A DNA stretch of 64,000 nt from Streptomyces sp. GESEQ-35 (GTDB lineage Bacteria > Actinomycetota > Actinomycetes > Streptomycetales > Streptomycetaceae), in assembly GCF_017948485.1 (NCBI RefSeq), contig NZ_JAFFSX010000012.1, forward strand, positions 186,001-250,000, written 5' to 3'. Below the pieces are notes generated by a model. It was not told the origin of the DNA and did no database searches. It was given only the letters and a program-made list of their open reading frames with translations. Position 1 is the stretch's first letter. Every line of letters starts with the position of its first letter. This document shows, one piece after another, positions 9,533-17,510 of the stretch. Position numbers and translations under genes: made by a program.

Positions 9533-9551
9533 CAAGCCACATCATCAGACG

Positions 9552-10598
9552 GTGCACGTACCTGACGGATTCATAGACGCCCCCACCTCCGCCGTGACCG
9601 GAGTCGTCGCCGCTGCCGCCGTCGCGGTGAGCCTGCGCGGCGCGCGCCGCGAGCTCGACGAGCGCACCGCGCCGCTGGCCGGCCTGGTGGCCGCGTTCAT
9701 CTTCGCGGTGCAGATGCTGAACTTCCCCGTCGCGGCGGGAACGAGCGGCCATCTCCTCGGCGGCGCGCTCGCCGCGATCCTCGTCGGCCCCTATACCGGC
9801 ATCCTGTGTGTCTCCGTCGTCCTGCTCATGCAGGGCATCCTCTTCGCGGACGGCGGCCTGACCGCGCTCGGTGTGAACATCACGGACATGGCGGTCGTCA
9901 CGACGGTCGTCGCCTACGGCCTCTTCCGCGGCCTGGTGAAGGTCCTGCCGCGCAGCCGCGGCTCCGTGACCGCCGCCTCCTTCGTCGCCGCCCTCGTCTC
10001 GGTTCCGGCCGCGGCCGCCGCCTTCACGTTCCTGTACTGGATCGGCGGCACCACCGACGTCTCCATCGGCAAGGTGGCCACCGCCATGGTCGGCGTGCAC
10101 ATCCTGATCGGCATCGGCGAGGCCGCGATCACCGCGCTGACGGTGGGCGCCGTGATCGCCGTACGCCCGGATCTCGTCTACGGCGCGCGTGACCTGCGGC
10201 AGCCCCTGCGGCTGCGGGTGAACGGCGAACTCGTCGACGCACCCGCCCCCGAGGTCGCCGTGGCCGCGCGCACCTCGCACCGCAAGGTGTGGATCGGCGG
10301 TCTGGTCGCCTCCCTCGTGCTGGCCGGATTCGTCAGCTTCTACGCGTCCGCCGACCCGGACGGTCTGGAGAAGGTAGCCGCCGACAAGGGCATCGACCAG
10401 AAGGTCGAGGAGCACGACGTCGCGGACTCGCCACTCGCCGACTACGGCGTCGAGGATGTCGAGAACGCCCGCCTGTCCGGGGGGCTGGCGGGCGTGATCG
10501 GCGTGGGCGTGACGGTGGTCGCCGGCACCGGCGTCTTCTGGGCGGTGCGCAGGCGTCGTACGAGCGACGATTCGTCTCCCGTGAGCACGAGCGTCTGA
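9552..10598 (+). CDS. nikM: Nickel ECF transporter substrate-binding subunit, NikM-NikN fusion
   Basis: The 348-aa integral membrane protein combines a CbiM/NikM-type S component (residues 1-210, about six TM helices) with a C-terminal PDGLE/NikN domain (PDGLE near 275, then a TM helix). The GTG start at 9552 gives the N-terminus Met-His-Val-Pro-Asp-Gly. In NikM structures Met1, His2 and His67 coordinate Ni(II), and a His falls exactly at residue 67 (GTSGHLLG). CbiM (cobalt) proteins instead begin MHIMEG, so nickel is preferred. The annotated 9516 start would bury these ligands and is rejected. It heads an operon with nikQ (1 bp gap) and nikO, under a candidate Nur box. Nickel probably supplies Ni-SOD or urease. 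Confidence 0.88.
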   Translation: MHVPDGFIDAPTSAVTGVVAAAAVAVSLRGARRELDERTAPLAGLVAAFIFAVQMLNFPVAAGTSGHLLGGALAAILVGPYTGILCVSVVLLMQGILFADGGLTALGVNITDMAVVTTVVAYGLFRGLVKVLPRSRGSVTAASFVAALVSVPAAAAAFTFLYWIGGTTDVSIGKVATAMVGVHILIGIGEAAITALTVGAVIAVRPDLVYGARDLRQPLRLRVNGELVDAPAPEVAVAARTSHRKVWIGGLVASLVLAGFVSFYASADPDGLEKVAADKGIDQKVEEHDVADSPLADYGVEDVENARLSGGLAGVIGVGVTVVAGTGVFWAVRRRRTSDDSSPVSTSV

Positions 10599-10599
10599 C

Positions 10600-11361
10600 A
10601 TGGGAGCCGGACACGCGCACAAGCTCTACCGGCACGCGCACTCACCCGTGCACGCCCTCCCGCCGCACACCAAGCTCGCCGCGGTGCTCGCCTTCGTGGT
10701 CGTCGTCGTGTCGACGCCCCGGGAGGCGATGTGGGCGTTCGGGCTGTACGCCGTGCTGCTCGCGACGGTGGCGTCCCTCGCGCGCGTGCCCGCAGGGTTT
10801 CTGCTGAAGCGGCTGCTGATCGAGGTGCCGTTCGTCGCGTTCGCGGTACTGATGCCGTTCGTCGCGGAGGGCGAGCGGGTCGACGTGCTCGGCCTCTCGC
10901 TGAGCGTCAACGGACTGTGGGGCGCCTGGAACGTGCTCGCCAAGGGAACCCTCGGCGTCGCCGCGTCCGTGCTGCTCGCCGCCACCACCGACCTGCGGGA
11001 GCTGCTGCTCGGGTTGCAGCGGCTCAAGCTGCCGCCGCTGCTCGTGCAGATCGCGTCTTTCATGATCAGGTACGGCGATGTCATCGCCGACGAGATGCGG
11101 CGGATGCGGATCGCCCGCGAGTCGCGGGGCTTCGAGGCGCGCGGGATCCGGCACTGGAGCGTGCTCGCGAAGTCGGCGGGCGCGCTGTTCATCCGCTCCT
11201 ACGAGCGTGGTGAGCGCGTACATCTGGCCATGATCAGCCGCGGGTACACCGGCTCGATGCCGGTGATCGACGAGGTGACCGCGGACCGGGCGCAGTGGTC
11301 GTACGCACTCACCCTCCCGTTCGCCGCGCTCGTGGTCTGTCTGCTGGGATGGACGCTGTGA
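10600..11361 (+). CDS. nikQ: ECF transporter transmembrane coupling protein NikQ (EcfT/CbiQ family)
   Basis: The 253-aa membrane protein is the T component linking the NikM S component to the ATPase. It has hydrophobic segments at about 28-80, 105-135 and 225-250. The two cytoplasmic coupling motifs of the family are visible as MRIARESRGFEARG and LAMISRGYTG (A-R-x type motifs that bind the ATPase groove). It starts 1 bp after the nikMN stop and its stop overlaps the nikO GTG start (GTGA). This implies translational coupling of all three subunits. Confidence 0.9.
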   Translation: MGAGHAHKLYRHAHSPVHALPPHTKLAAVLAFVVVVVSTPREAMWAFGLYAVLLATVASLARVPAGFLLKRLLIEVPFVAFAVLMPFVAEGERVDVLGLSLSVNGLWGAWNVLAKGTLGVAASVLLAATTDLRELLLGLQRLKLPPLLVQIASFMIRYGDVIADEMRRMRIARESRGFEARGIRHWSVLAKSAGALFIRSYERGERVHLAMISRGYTGSMPVIDEVTADRAQWSYALTLPFAALVVCLLGWTL

Positions 11362-12131
11362 CAGCTACTCTCGATTCTCCGGCTTCCCTGGAGGTCTCCG
11401 GCCTCGCCTTCGCCTATCCCGACGGCCACCAGGCCCTGTTCGGCGTGGACTTCTCCGTCGCACGCGGCGAGCGGGTCGCGCTGCTCGGGCCGAACGGCGC
11501 CGGCAAGACGACGCTCGTGCTGCACCTCAACGGCATCCTGACCGGCGGCACGGGCACCGTGAAGGTCGCCGGGCTGCCCGTCGGCAAGCAGCACATGGCC
11601 GAGATCCGGCGGCGGGTCGGCATCGTCTTCCAGGATCCGGACGACCAGCTCTTCATGCCGACCGTGCGGGAGGACGTGGCCTTCGGGCCCGCGGCGGCCG
11701 GGCTGAAGGGGCCGGAGCTGGAGGCGCGCGTCGACCACGCACTGGAGCTGGTCGGCATGGCGGAGTTCAAGGAACGGCCGCCGCACCACCTCTCCTTCGG
11801 CCAGCGGCGCCGGGTGGCCGTCGCGACCGTGCTCGCGATGGAGCCGGAGATCCTCGTCCTCGACGAGCCCTCCTCCAACCTCGACCCCGCCTCCCGCCGT
11901 GAACTGGCCGACATCCTGCGCTCGTTGGACGTGACCGTGCTCATGGTCACGCACGACCTGCCGTACGCCCTGGAGCTGTGCCCGCGCTCGCTGATCCTCA
12001 GCGAGGGCGTGATCGCGGCGGACGGCAGGACCGGCGAACTGCTCGCCGACGAGGAGCTGATGCGGGCGCACCGCCTGGAGCTGCCGTTCGGCTTCGACCC
12101 ACGCTCCGTGGCCGCCCCGAACCGTCCATGA
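11358..12131 (+). CDS. nikO: ECF transporter ATPase NikO (CbiO/EcfA family)
   Basis: The 257-aa ABC ATPase energises nickel uptake. Walker A is GPNGAGKT (44-51), the Q-loop is IVFQDPDDQLF, the signature is LSFGQ (145-149) and Walker B is ILVLDE (165-170), with the switch His in MVTHDLP. The GTG at 11358 is chosen over upstream in-frame starts because it overlaps the nikQ stop in a GTGA and follows GGGATGGA at 4-5 nt. It is the last gene of the operon. MarR-type ohrR starts 46 bp downstream on the same strand, so read-through is possible. Confidence 0.92.
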   Translation: MTATLDSPASLEVSGLAFAYPDGHQALFGVDFSVARGERVALLGPNGAGKTTLVLHLNGILTGGTGTVKVAGLPVGKQHMAEIRRRVGIVFQDPDDQLFMPTVREDVAFGPAAAGLKGPELEARVDHALELVGMAEFKERPPHHLSFGQRRRVAVATVLAMEPEILVLDEPSSNLDPASRRELADILRSLDVTVLMVTHDLPYALELCPRSLILSEGVIAADGRTGELLADEELMRAHRLELPFGFDPRSVAAPNRP

Positions 12132-12177
12132 CGCGTTTCCGTGACGGCCGTCCCCGGTCGTCCGTGACAATGGGCGC

Positions 12178-12639
12178 GTGACGAACCAAGAGGACGCCGG
12201 ATCGCCGCTGCTGGACGAGCAGCTGTGCTTCGCGCTGTACGCCGCCCAGCGCGCGGTGACGGCCGCGTACCGTCCGCTCCTCGACGAACTGGGGCTCACC
12301 TACCCGCAGTACCTGGTGCTGCTGGTGCTGTGGGAGCGCGGCGAGACCACGGTGAAGGAGCTGGCGGCGGCGCTGCGGCTCGACTACGGCACGGTGTCGC
12401 CCCTGCTCAAGCGGCTGGAGAGCGCGGGGGTGGTGCGCCGGGACCGCGCGGCCCATGACGAGCGCTCGGTGGTCGTCGCCTGCACGGAGCGCGGCGAGGA
12501 ACTCAGGGAACGCGCGGGGCGCCTGCCCGGCGCGCTGCGCGCGGCCACCCAACTCGGCGGCGCCGACGTCGACCGGCTCCGCGGCGAGTTGTGGCAGCTC
12601 GCACAACGGGCGCAGGCCGCGGCCGAGCGCTCCCGCTGA
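12178..12639 (+). CDS. ohrR: Organic-peroxide-sensing MarR-family repressor OhrR
   Basis: The 153-aa winged-helix regulator carries the OhrR signature near the N-terminus: LDEQLCFALYAAQR with the peroxide-reactive Cys at residue 17. Tyr residues of the sensor pocket (TYPQYLVLLVLW) follow, then the HTH (TVKELAAALRLDYGTVSPLLKRLE). Oxidation of this Cys by organic hydroperoxide or hypochlorite releases DNA (family knowledge). It lies 129 bp upstream of ohr on the same strand, the classical pairing. The GTG at 12178 precedes TNQEDAGSPLLDEQLC. A palindrome between the two genes is a candidate operator. Confidence 0.92.
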   Translation: MTNQEDAGSPLLDEQLCFALYAAQRAVTAAYRPLLDELGLTYPQYLVLLVLWERGETTVKELAAALRLDYGTVSPLLKRLESAGVVRRDRAAHDERSVVVACTERGEELRERAGRLPGALRAATQLGGADVDRLRGELWQLAQRAQAAAERSR

Positions 12640-12700
12640 GCTCCGGTTACCGCGGGTTTCCACCCCCTGATGCCACCGCGGCCCATTACTGGCGAGTACC

Positions 12701-12723
12701 TTGTGCGCGATGCACTTGCACAC
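12701..12723. promoter_or_regulatory. Candidate OhrR operator upstream of ohr
   Basis: TTGTGCGCGATGCACTTGCA contains GTGC-gcgat-GCAC as an inverted repeat, with a further overlapping GCACA. It sits 46 bp before the ohr start and is the only clear dyad in the ohrR-ohr gap. OhrR binding is inferred from context only. Confidence 0.4.
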
Positions 12724-12768
12724 TCCCGTGTTGCCTGCTGCCCCGTCCCACCAGGGGGAGGTCCTGCC

Positions 12769-13251
12769 ATGATCGACGGCACCGCTGCCGACACCCGTCC
12801 CGACGGCCCCGCCGACGCCCGTCCCGACACCCGTCCGACGAAGATCGTCTACGTCGCCGAGGCCACCGCTCACGGCGGCCGGGACGGCTATGTCACCAGC
12901 CAGGACGGCCAGATCGAGCTGAAGGTCGCGATGCCCCCCGAGCTGGGCGGCGACGGCAACGGCACCAACCCCGAGCAGCTGTTCGCGGCGGGCTACAGCT
13001 CCTGCTTCCACAGCGCGCTGGTCCTGGTCGGCAGACGCGAGGGCTACGACCTGAGCGGCTCGACGGTCGCCGCGAAGGTCGGCCTCGGCCCCAACAAGCA
13101 GCGCGGCTACGGTCTCGCGGTCGCCCTCAGCGTCTCCCTCCCGGTCCTCGACGCGGACATCGCGGCGAAGCTCGTGGACGCGGCCCACGAGGTGTGCCCG
13201 TACTCCAACGCCACCCGCGGCAACATCGACGTAACGATCCTCCTGGGCTAG
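12769..13251 (+). CDS. ohr: Organic hydroperoxide resistance protein Ohr
   Basis: The 160-aa OsmC/Ohr-family thiol peroxidase reduces organic hydroperoxides using lipoylated protein as electron donor. The two catalytic cysteines are C79 (AGYSSCFHSAL) and C143 (EVCPYSNATRGN), with the family TNPEQLFAAGY motif. The start ATG 12769 follows AGGGGGAGGT. The first 23 residues form a Pro-Asp-rich extension (PDGPADARPDTRPT) not needed for the fold. The stop codon TAG is unusual: its last two bases are the first bases of the inverted-repeat element at 13250, so the element inserted exactly at the end of the gene. Confidence 0.93.
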   Translation: MIDGTAADTRPDGPADARPDTRPTKIVYVAEATAHGGRDGYVTSQDGQIELKVAMPPELGGDGNGTNPEQLFAAGYSSCFHSALVLVGRREGYDLSGSTVAAKVGLGPNKQRGYGLAVALSVSLPVLDADIAAKLVDAAHEVCPYSNATRGNIDVTILLG

Positions 13252-13477
13252 GGCCTGTCCGGCGGATCATGCCGCAGACGCGGGGTCTGGCACGCCCATC
13301 TGCGGCGTTGTCGTCAGTCGCCGACTCCCCCACGCTCGAATGCGCTCGCGCGGGGGGACCCCCATCGCGTCGACTCCCTCCTCCGCCTTGCAGCTGGACG
13401 CTCCCCCATCGCCCCCGCTCACCAGCGCTTATAGGGCGCCGCCGATTTCCTGCGACCTGATCCGCCGGACAGGCCCT
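13250..13477. mobile_element. MITE-like element with 20-bp perfect terminal inverted repeats
   Basis: A 228-bp stretch is bounded by AGGGCCTGTCCGGCGGATCA at the left end and its exact reverse complement at the right end (13458-13477). No transposase ORF is inside; the interior is GC-rich with short subterminal repeats. No obvious target duplication is visible, although the flanks differ. This is the structure of a non-autonomous transposable element (MITE). It fills nearly all of the 302-bp gap between ohr and the next gene. Confidence 0.75.
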
Positions 13478-13553
13478 GACGCAACGAAGGAATCGCAGGC
13501 TTCAGAGGGGTGTTCCACCCACTGTCGCAGGTGATCCGGAGGGAAGTACGGGC

Positions 13554-14723
13554 GTGGACGTGCACGGTGCGGTGGCCGAGGGCTTCGAGCCGGTCAGGGA
13601 AGCCTTCGCAGCCAACTTCGAGGTGCTCGGGGACCGGGGCGCTGCCGTCGCCGTCTACCGGGACGGGCACAAGGTCGTCGACCTGTGGGGCGGCACCAAG
13701 GATGTCGACGGAGCCGAGCCCTGGGTCCACGGGACCGCACAGATCGTGCGCTCGGCGACGAAGGGCGTCGCCGCCGCCGTACTCCTGCTGCTGCATCAGC
13801 GCGGGGAGCTGGACCTGGACGCGCCGGTCGGCGAGTACTGGCCGGAGTTCAAGGCGGCGGGCAAGGAGCGGACGCTGGTGTGGCAGCTGCTCGCGCACCG
13901 GGCGGGCGTGCCGGTGCTGGACCGGCCGCTGACGCCCGCGCAGGCCGCGGACCCCGTGCTCGGCGCGGAGGCGGTCGCGGCGCAGGCGCCGGTGTGGGAG
14001 CCGGGGACGGACCACGGCTACCACGCGCAGACGTACAGCTGGCTGACCGGTGAGCTGGTTCGGCGGGTCACCGGGCGGTCGATCGGCGACTGGGTCGCGG
14101 ACGAGATCGCGGGACCGGTCGGGGCGGACCTGTGGATCGGGCTGCCGGACGACGAGATACCGCGCGTGGGACGGGTGGGCAAGGTCGAGGCGCCGGAGCG
14201 GGCCGGTGGTCTGAAGACCCGCCCCAAGCGTGCCGTGTCGGACGCCTACGCCGACCCGGACTCCCTCACCCGCCGGGCCTTCGGCGCGATCACCCCGCAG
14301 CCGGACGAGAACGACCCCGCCTACCGTGCCGCCGTCCTGCCCGCTTCCAACGGCATCGCGACGGCCGACGGTCTGGCCCGTTTCTACGCCTCGCTGATCG
14401 GCGAAGTGGACGCCGGGACACGGCTGTTCACTCCGGAGACGGTGGAGCTGGCCCGCGCCGAGCGTTCCGCGGGCCCCGACCGCACCCTCGTCGTCAGCAC
14501 CCGCTTCGGCCTCGGCTACATGCTGCACGGCGCCGCCTCACCGCTGCTCACCCCCACCTCCTTCGGTCACCCCGGCCGCGGCGGCGCCCTCGGCCTCGCC
14601 GACCCGGAGACGGGTATCGCCCTCGGCTACGTCACGAACGGCTTCCGCAAGAGCGTGACGGCGGATCCGAGGGCGCAGGCACTGGTGCGGGCGGTGCGGA
14701 GCGCTCCGCTGGAAGTGCGGTGA
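13554..14723 (+). CDS. Serine hydrolase, beta-lactamase/EstB-like (class C fold)
   Basis: The 389-aa protein lacks a signal peptide and so is probably cytoplasmic. The nucleophile motif is S67-A-T-K70 (IVRSATKGVAAAV). A Tyr-containing second motif lies in GYHAQTYSWLTGELVRR and the C-terminal GHPGRGG replaces KTG, as in EstB esterases. That combination favours a carboxylesterase or D-aminopeptidase-like activity over antibiotic resistance. GTG 13554 follows GGAGGGAAG. It begins 76 bp after the MITE-like element, so its promoter may lie in the element or just downstream of it. The 3' end faces a large hairpin and a convergent secreted-protein gene. Confidence 0.85.
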   Translation: MDVHGAVAEGFEPVREAFAANFEVLGDRGAAVAVYRDGHKVVDLWGGTKDVDGAEPWVHGTAQIVRSATKGVAAAVLLLLHQRGELDLDAPVGEYWPEFKAAGKERTLVWQLLAHRAGVPVLDRPLTPAQAADPVLGAEAVAAQAPVWEPGTDHGYHAQTYSWLTGELVRRVTGRSIGDWVADEIAGPVGADLWIGLPDDEIPRVGRVGKVEAPERAGGLKTRPKRAVSDAYADPDSLTRRAFGAITPQPDENDPAYRAAVLPASNGIATADGLARFYASLIGEVDAGTRLFTPETVELARAERSAGPDRTLVVSTRFGLGYMLHGAASPLLTPTSFGHPGRGGALGLADPETGIALGYVTNGFRKSVTADPRAQALVRAVRSAPLEVR

Positions 14724-14726
14724 TGC

Positions 14727-14836
14727 TGTATCGATTTGCGGCTTCGCCGCGGGCGCGGGCCGGTGGGGGCTGGTCGCGCCCACGCGGCGGTAGCCGCAAA
14801 ATCAACACAGCCCCGCGCCCCTTTGGGGCGCAGCCC
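14727..14836. repeat. Dispersed repeat copy 3, split by a long inverted repeat
   Basis: The outer parts of the dispersed repeat (GGGCCGGTGGGGGCTGGTCGCGC and CCCCGCGCCCCTTTGGGGCGC, here partly abbreviated by position) are separated by about 30 nt not found in the other copies. The arms 14727-14751 and 14783-14809 are inverted repeats of about 25 bp (TGTATCGATTTGCGGCTTCG against its imperfect complement) around a 31-nt loop. It lies between convergent genes and is a likely bidirectional terminator. Confidence 0.75.
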
Positions 14837-14841
14837 TGGCG

Positions 14842-15348
14842 TCACAGGGAGGTCGCCCGGAACTGCCAGATCTGCGCCGGGTCCTGCGACCGCAGGGCGG
14901 TGAGGTCGGTGCGCGGCGGGTGGATCAGCAGCGGGCTCGTGTCCAGGGCCAGCTCGGTGTCGGGGACCACGACGTGATAGCCGTACACCGCCTCGTGCAG
15001 GGACCACTGGACCGGTACGGCGTTCCCCATGACCGGCTGGTTGATCTCGCGGGAAACCGCGTAGCCGAGGTAGCTGCCTTCCTTGACGTTGCGGATGGTG
15101 GTGTGGCCGTTGGCCAGGGTCTCGACCTCCCACGCCTGGCCGCCGCCGGCGTTGGGCGGCAGGATCACGACGGCGCCCTCGGCCTCGTCGAGGGTGAGGA
15201 GCTGGCGCTGGAAGCGGGAGATCGTGTAGAGCCCGTTGCGGAGAGATGCGGCAGCGCGTGCCGGGCTCGCGGCCGGGAGCAGGGCGGTCAGTCCCAGGGC
15301 CGCGACGGTGCCGAGCGCGCCGCGCCGGCTGATGGATCGCTCAGTCAT
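14842..15348 (-). CDS. Secreted beta-trefoil-like protein, possible I66-family protease inhibitor
   Basis: The 168-aa protein has a twin-arginine-type signal (SISRRGALGTVAALGLTALL, cleavage near ARA-AAS). The mature part of about 135 residues has the short-strand pattern of clitocypin-like I66 inhibitors: GLYTISRFQRQLLTLDE, VVILPP, QAWEVETLANGHTTIRN and a C-terminal PAQIWQF. Streptomyces genomes often carry such annotated I66 inhibitors, but the family call rests on pattern memory. There is no catalytic motif and no cysteine pair. Alternatives are another beta-trefoil or lectin-like domain. It is convergent with the serine hydrolase. Confidence 0.6.
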   Translation of the reverse strand: MTERSISRRGALGTVAALGLTALLPAASPARAAASLRNGLYTISRFQRQLLTLDEAEGAVVILPPNAGGGQAWEVETLANGHTTIRNVKEGSYLGYAVSREINQPVMGNAVPVQWSLHEAVYGYHVVVPDTELALDTSPLLIHPPRTDLTALRSQDPAQIWQFRATSL

Positions 15349-15468
15349 GCCGCGATCGTGGCGCGCCGTCGCCGCCCCGGCCCGCCCTGACCCGCTCGGG
15401 CGGGCCGATTTCCCTCAGCCGTGTGAGCCCGCCCGGACCGGTGAACCTCCCTGATCAGGCGTGAATGG

Positions 15469-15744
15469 TCAGACGTGGATCGGATGCGAGGTGCGCCCCG
15501 ACGCCGTTTCGATCTCGCCGTGCGCCTTGGTCAGCAGCTGCATGGCGAGTTCGTTGAGCGCGCGTGCCGCGGCGATCTCCTCACCGACCCGTGGCTGATT
15601 GGGGTCGGTGTGGTGTCGGCTGGCGTGCCCGTGGGCCCGTACCTCGGTGCCGTCGGGCAAGCGCACCAGCGCAACCGTCCGGGTGTGGGTCTCGTCCTCC
15701 TGGAACTCCAGCTCGACATGCCATCCCACTGTGGTGTGCATCAT
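15469..15744 (-). CDS. DUF1876 domain-containing small protein
   Basis: The 91-aa acidic protein starts at ATG 15744, preceded by CCGGAGGTGAT at a good distance; a second ATG is the next codon. The whole length matches the DUF1876 pattern: WHVELEFQEDETHTRTVALVRLPDGTEVRAHG, then a helical C-terminal half, RVGEEIAAARALNELAMQLL. Structures of the family show a dsRBD-like alpha-beta fold of unknown function. There is no signal peptide. It is a monocistronic gene, divergent from the metallophosphoesterase. Confidence 0.85.
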   Translation of the reverse strand: MMHTTVGWHVELEFQEDETHTRTVALVRLPDGTEVRAHGHASRHHTDPNQPRVGEEIAAARALNELAMQLLTKAHGEIETASGRTSHPIHV

Positions 15745-15920
15745 GACGATCACCTCCGGAAGACCTGCTTCCAGAGTGCTCCTTCGGGCGTGCGGGCGCA
15801 TCCATGAGCACGTCATGTAGACACGATGTGACCCTGAAGGTGACGGATGTCGCACACCGGACGGAAGGTTGCCCCCGCCAAAACCGCCACAGTTAACGTC
15901 AACAGGGCACAACCTGAAGT

Positions 15921-17429
15921 ATGCGCTGCTGCCTTTCCGCTCCCCTGGCGGTGCTGGCCGCCCTCCCCAGCCCCTGCGACGTCATGCGCTCCGGCGCACT
16001 TCTGGCGCCCGCGATGTTCCGCGGTGCCCTCACGCGCGCCCAGCGTGCACTCTTCGCACGCCCCGTTCTCCCCCACCCCGACGCTCTGTCCGCCGTACAC
16101 CTCGAACTGGTCACCCTCACCGAGGACCGCGCGATCATCACCTGGTTCACCGGCATCCCCGGCACCGACGACGGCTGGGGCCATATGCTCCCCGCCGTCA
16201 CCGAGGGCGAGGTCGTCTACGGCACGCACCCCGGCCGCCTCAACCGCACCGCTTCCGAAGGACGCCTGACCGCACACCACCAGGTGGAGATCACCGGCCT
16301 GGAACCGGGCCAGACGTACTACTACCAGGCCCGTGCGCGCGGTACGGCCGCCACACCCACGCCCCTGCACCTCGTCCGCGGCAACGCGGTCGGCACCAAT
16401 CTGCACGGCATCGGCTCGCGCGGCGGACCGTACTCCTTCACCACCCCGCAGCCCCCGCCCGGCAGCCACCTGATGTCGATCGCCCTCTGCAACGACCTGC
16501 ACCTCGGTGAGACCACCGCCGGCCGGGTGGCCGGGGTGCCGATGCTGCGCGGCATCTCGCAGCACCCGGGGCTCGCGCCGTATCCGGAGATCATGGGCCG
16601 GGCCCTGGTCGAGGAGGCGCGGCGGCGCGGGGCGGACGTGCTGCTGGCCGCCGGGGACATCTCGGCGGGCGGGGCGCCGCTGGACCTCGCCGAGGCGAGA
16701 CGGATCCTGGACGGTTTCGGCGTCCATGGGCGGGACTACTTCGTCGTACGCGGAAACCACGACCGCTCCGGGCCCGCCGGGGACACCTTCAGCGACGGGT
16801 TCCTGAACGGCACGGGGACCGGCTATCTCACCCATGACCTGGGCGGACTGCGGCTGATCGGGCTCGACACCTACGAGAAGCAGGGCAACGGCGGGGACGC
16901 GGGCGGGCTCGGGGACGAGCAACTGTCGTGGTTCCGGGCACGGCTGCGGGAGCAGCGGGAGCAGCCCACGCTCGTCTTCGGCCATCACCCGCTGACCGTG
17001 CGGGACTCGGTCTTCCCGATGGGGCGCGGGCAGCGCCTCGACCGGCGCCAGGCGCGCGCGATCGTCGACGCGTACGCCGACTCGCCCGGTGTCTTCCTTC
17101 ACCACGCGGGTCACACCCACCGCAACAAGCGCACGGTCCTCATGCGCGCGCCGCATGTGACCCAGCAGGAGGTCAGCGCGGCGAAGGACTATCCGGGCGG
17201 CTTCTCCCTCCTCCGTATCCATACCGGCGGCTACGCCCTCAACTACTACAAGTGCGGCGACGACTCGGCCCGGGAGTGGAGCGAGCGGAGTCGGCGTGTT
17301 GCCGGGGGGTTGTGGCCGCACCATGCGCTGGGGCGTTCGCCTGCCGACCGCAACAGTGTGCGGGCGCACGACTTGTCCGGGGTTGGCCTGCCGGGGCCGC
17401 GGGTGTCCACCGAGGCGGTGGGGGCGTGA
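15921..17429 (+). CDS. Metallophosphoesterase, purple-acid-phosphatase-like
   Basis: The frame gives up to 502 aa. A fibronectin-III-like domain comes first (ELVTLTEDRAIITWFTG to GQTYYYQARARG, about 55-140), then the calcineurin-like domain. Metal-binding motifs are visible: ALCNDLHLGE (D-x-H), AAGDIS (GD-x), RGNHDRSG (GNHD), FGHHPLT and HHAGHTHRNK (GH-x-H). That is the full di-metal set, so the enzyme should be active on phosphomonoesters or diesters. The start is uncertain: ATG 15921 lacks a good Shine-Dalgarno, and ATGs at 15984 and 16014 would remove the odd Cys-rich N-terminus. No clear signal peptide is present. It ends next to dispersed repeat copy 4. Confidence 0.85.
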   Translation: MRCCLSAPLAVLAALPSPCDVMRSGALLAPAMFRGALTRAQRALFARPVLPHPDALSAVHLELVTLTEDRAIITWFTGIPGTDDGWGHMLPAVTEGEVVYGTHPGRLNRTASEGRLTAHHQVEITGLEPGQTYYYQARARGTAATPTPLHLVRGNAVGTNLHGIGSRGGPYSFTTPQPPPGSHLMSIALCNDLHLGETTAGRVAGVPMLRGISQHPGLAPYPEIMGRALVEEARRRGADVLLAAGDISAGGAPLDLAEARRILDGFGVHGRDYFVVRGNHDRSGPAGDTFSDGFLNGTGTGYLTHDLGGLRLIGLDTYEKQGNGGDAGGLGDEQLSWFRARLREQREQPTLVFGHHPLTVRDSVFPMGRGQRLDRRQARAIVDAYADSPGVFLHHAGHTHRNKRTVLMRAPHVTQQEVSAAKDYPGGFSLLRIHTGGYALNYYKCGDDSAREWSERSRRVAGGLWPHHALGRSPADRNSVRAHDLSGVGLPGPRVSTEAVGA

Positions 17430-17455
17430 GCGCTCCGCGCGGTGGGTAGTTCTTT

Positions 17456-17510
17456 GGCCGCGGGCCGGTGGGGGCTTGTCGCGCAGTTCCCCGCGCCCCT
17501 ACGGGGCGCT
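17456..17510. repeat. Dispersed intergenic repeat, copy 4 (overlaps a stop codon)
   Basis: It is the reverse-complement copy with the core CGCGCAGTTCCCCGCGCCCC and a terminal hairpin GCGCCCCTACGGGGCGC. It lies between convergent genes, but the hairpin arm at 17499-17510 also encodes the last residues and stop codon of the minus-strand methyltransferase (KSAP-stop). Confidence 0.85.

Noticed and set aside
9365..9551. Possible cobalamin riboswitch upstream of the ECF transporter
   Set aside because: No B12-box-like conserved sequence is visible and a Nur-like site plus the NikM N-terminus point to nickel.
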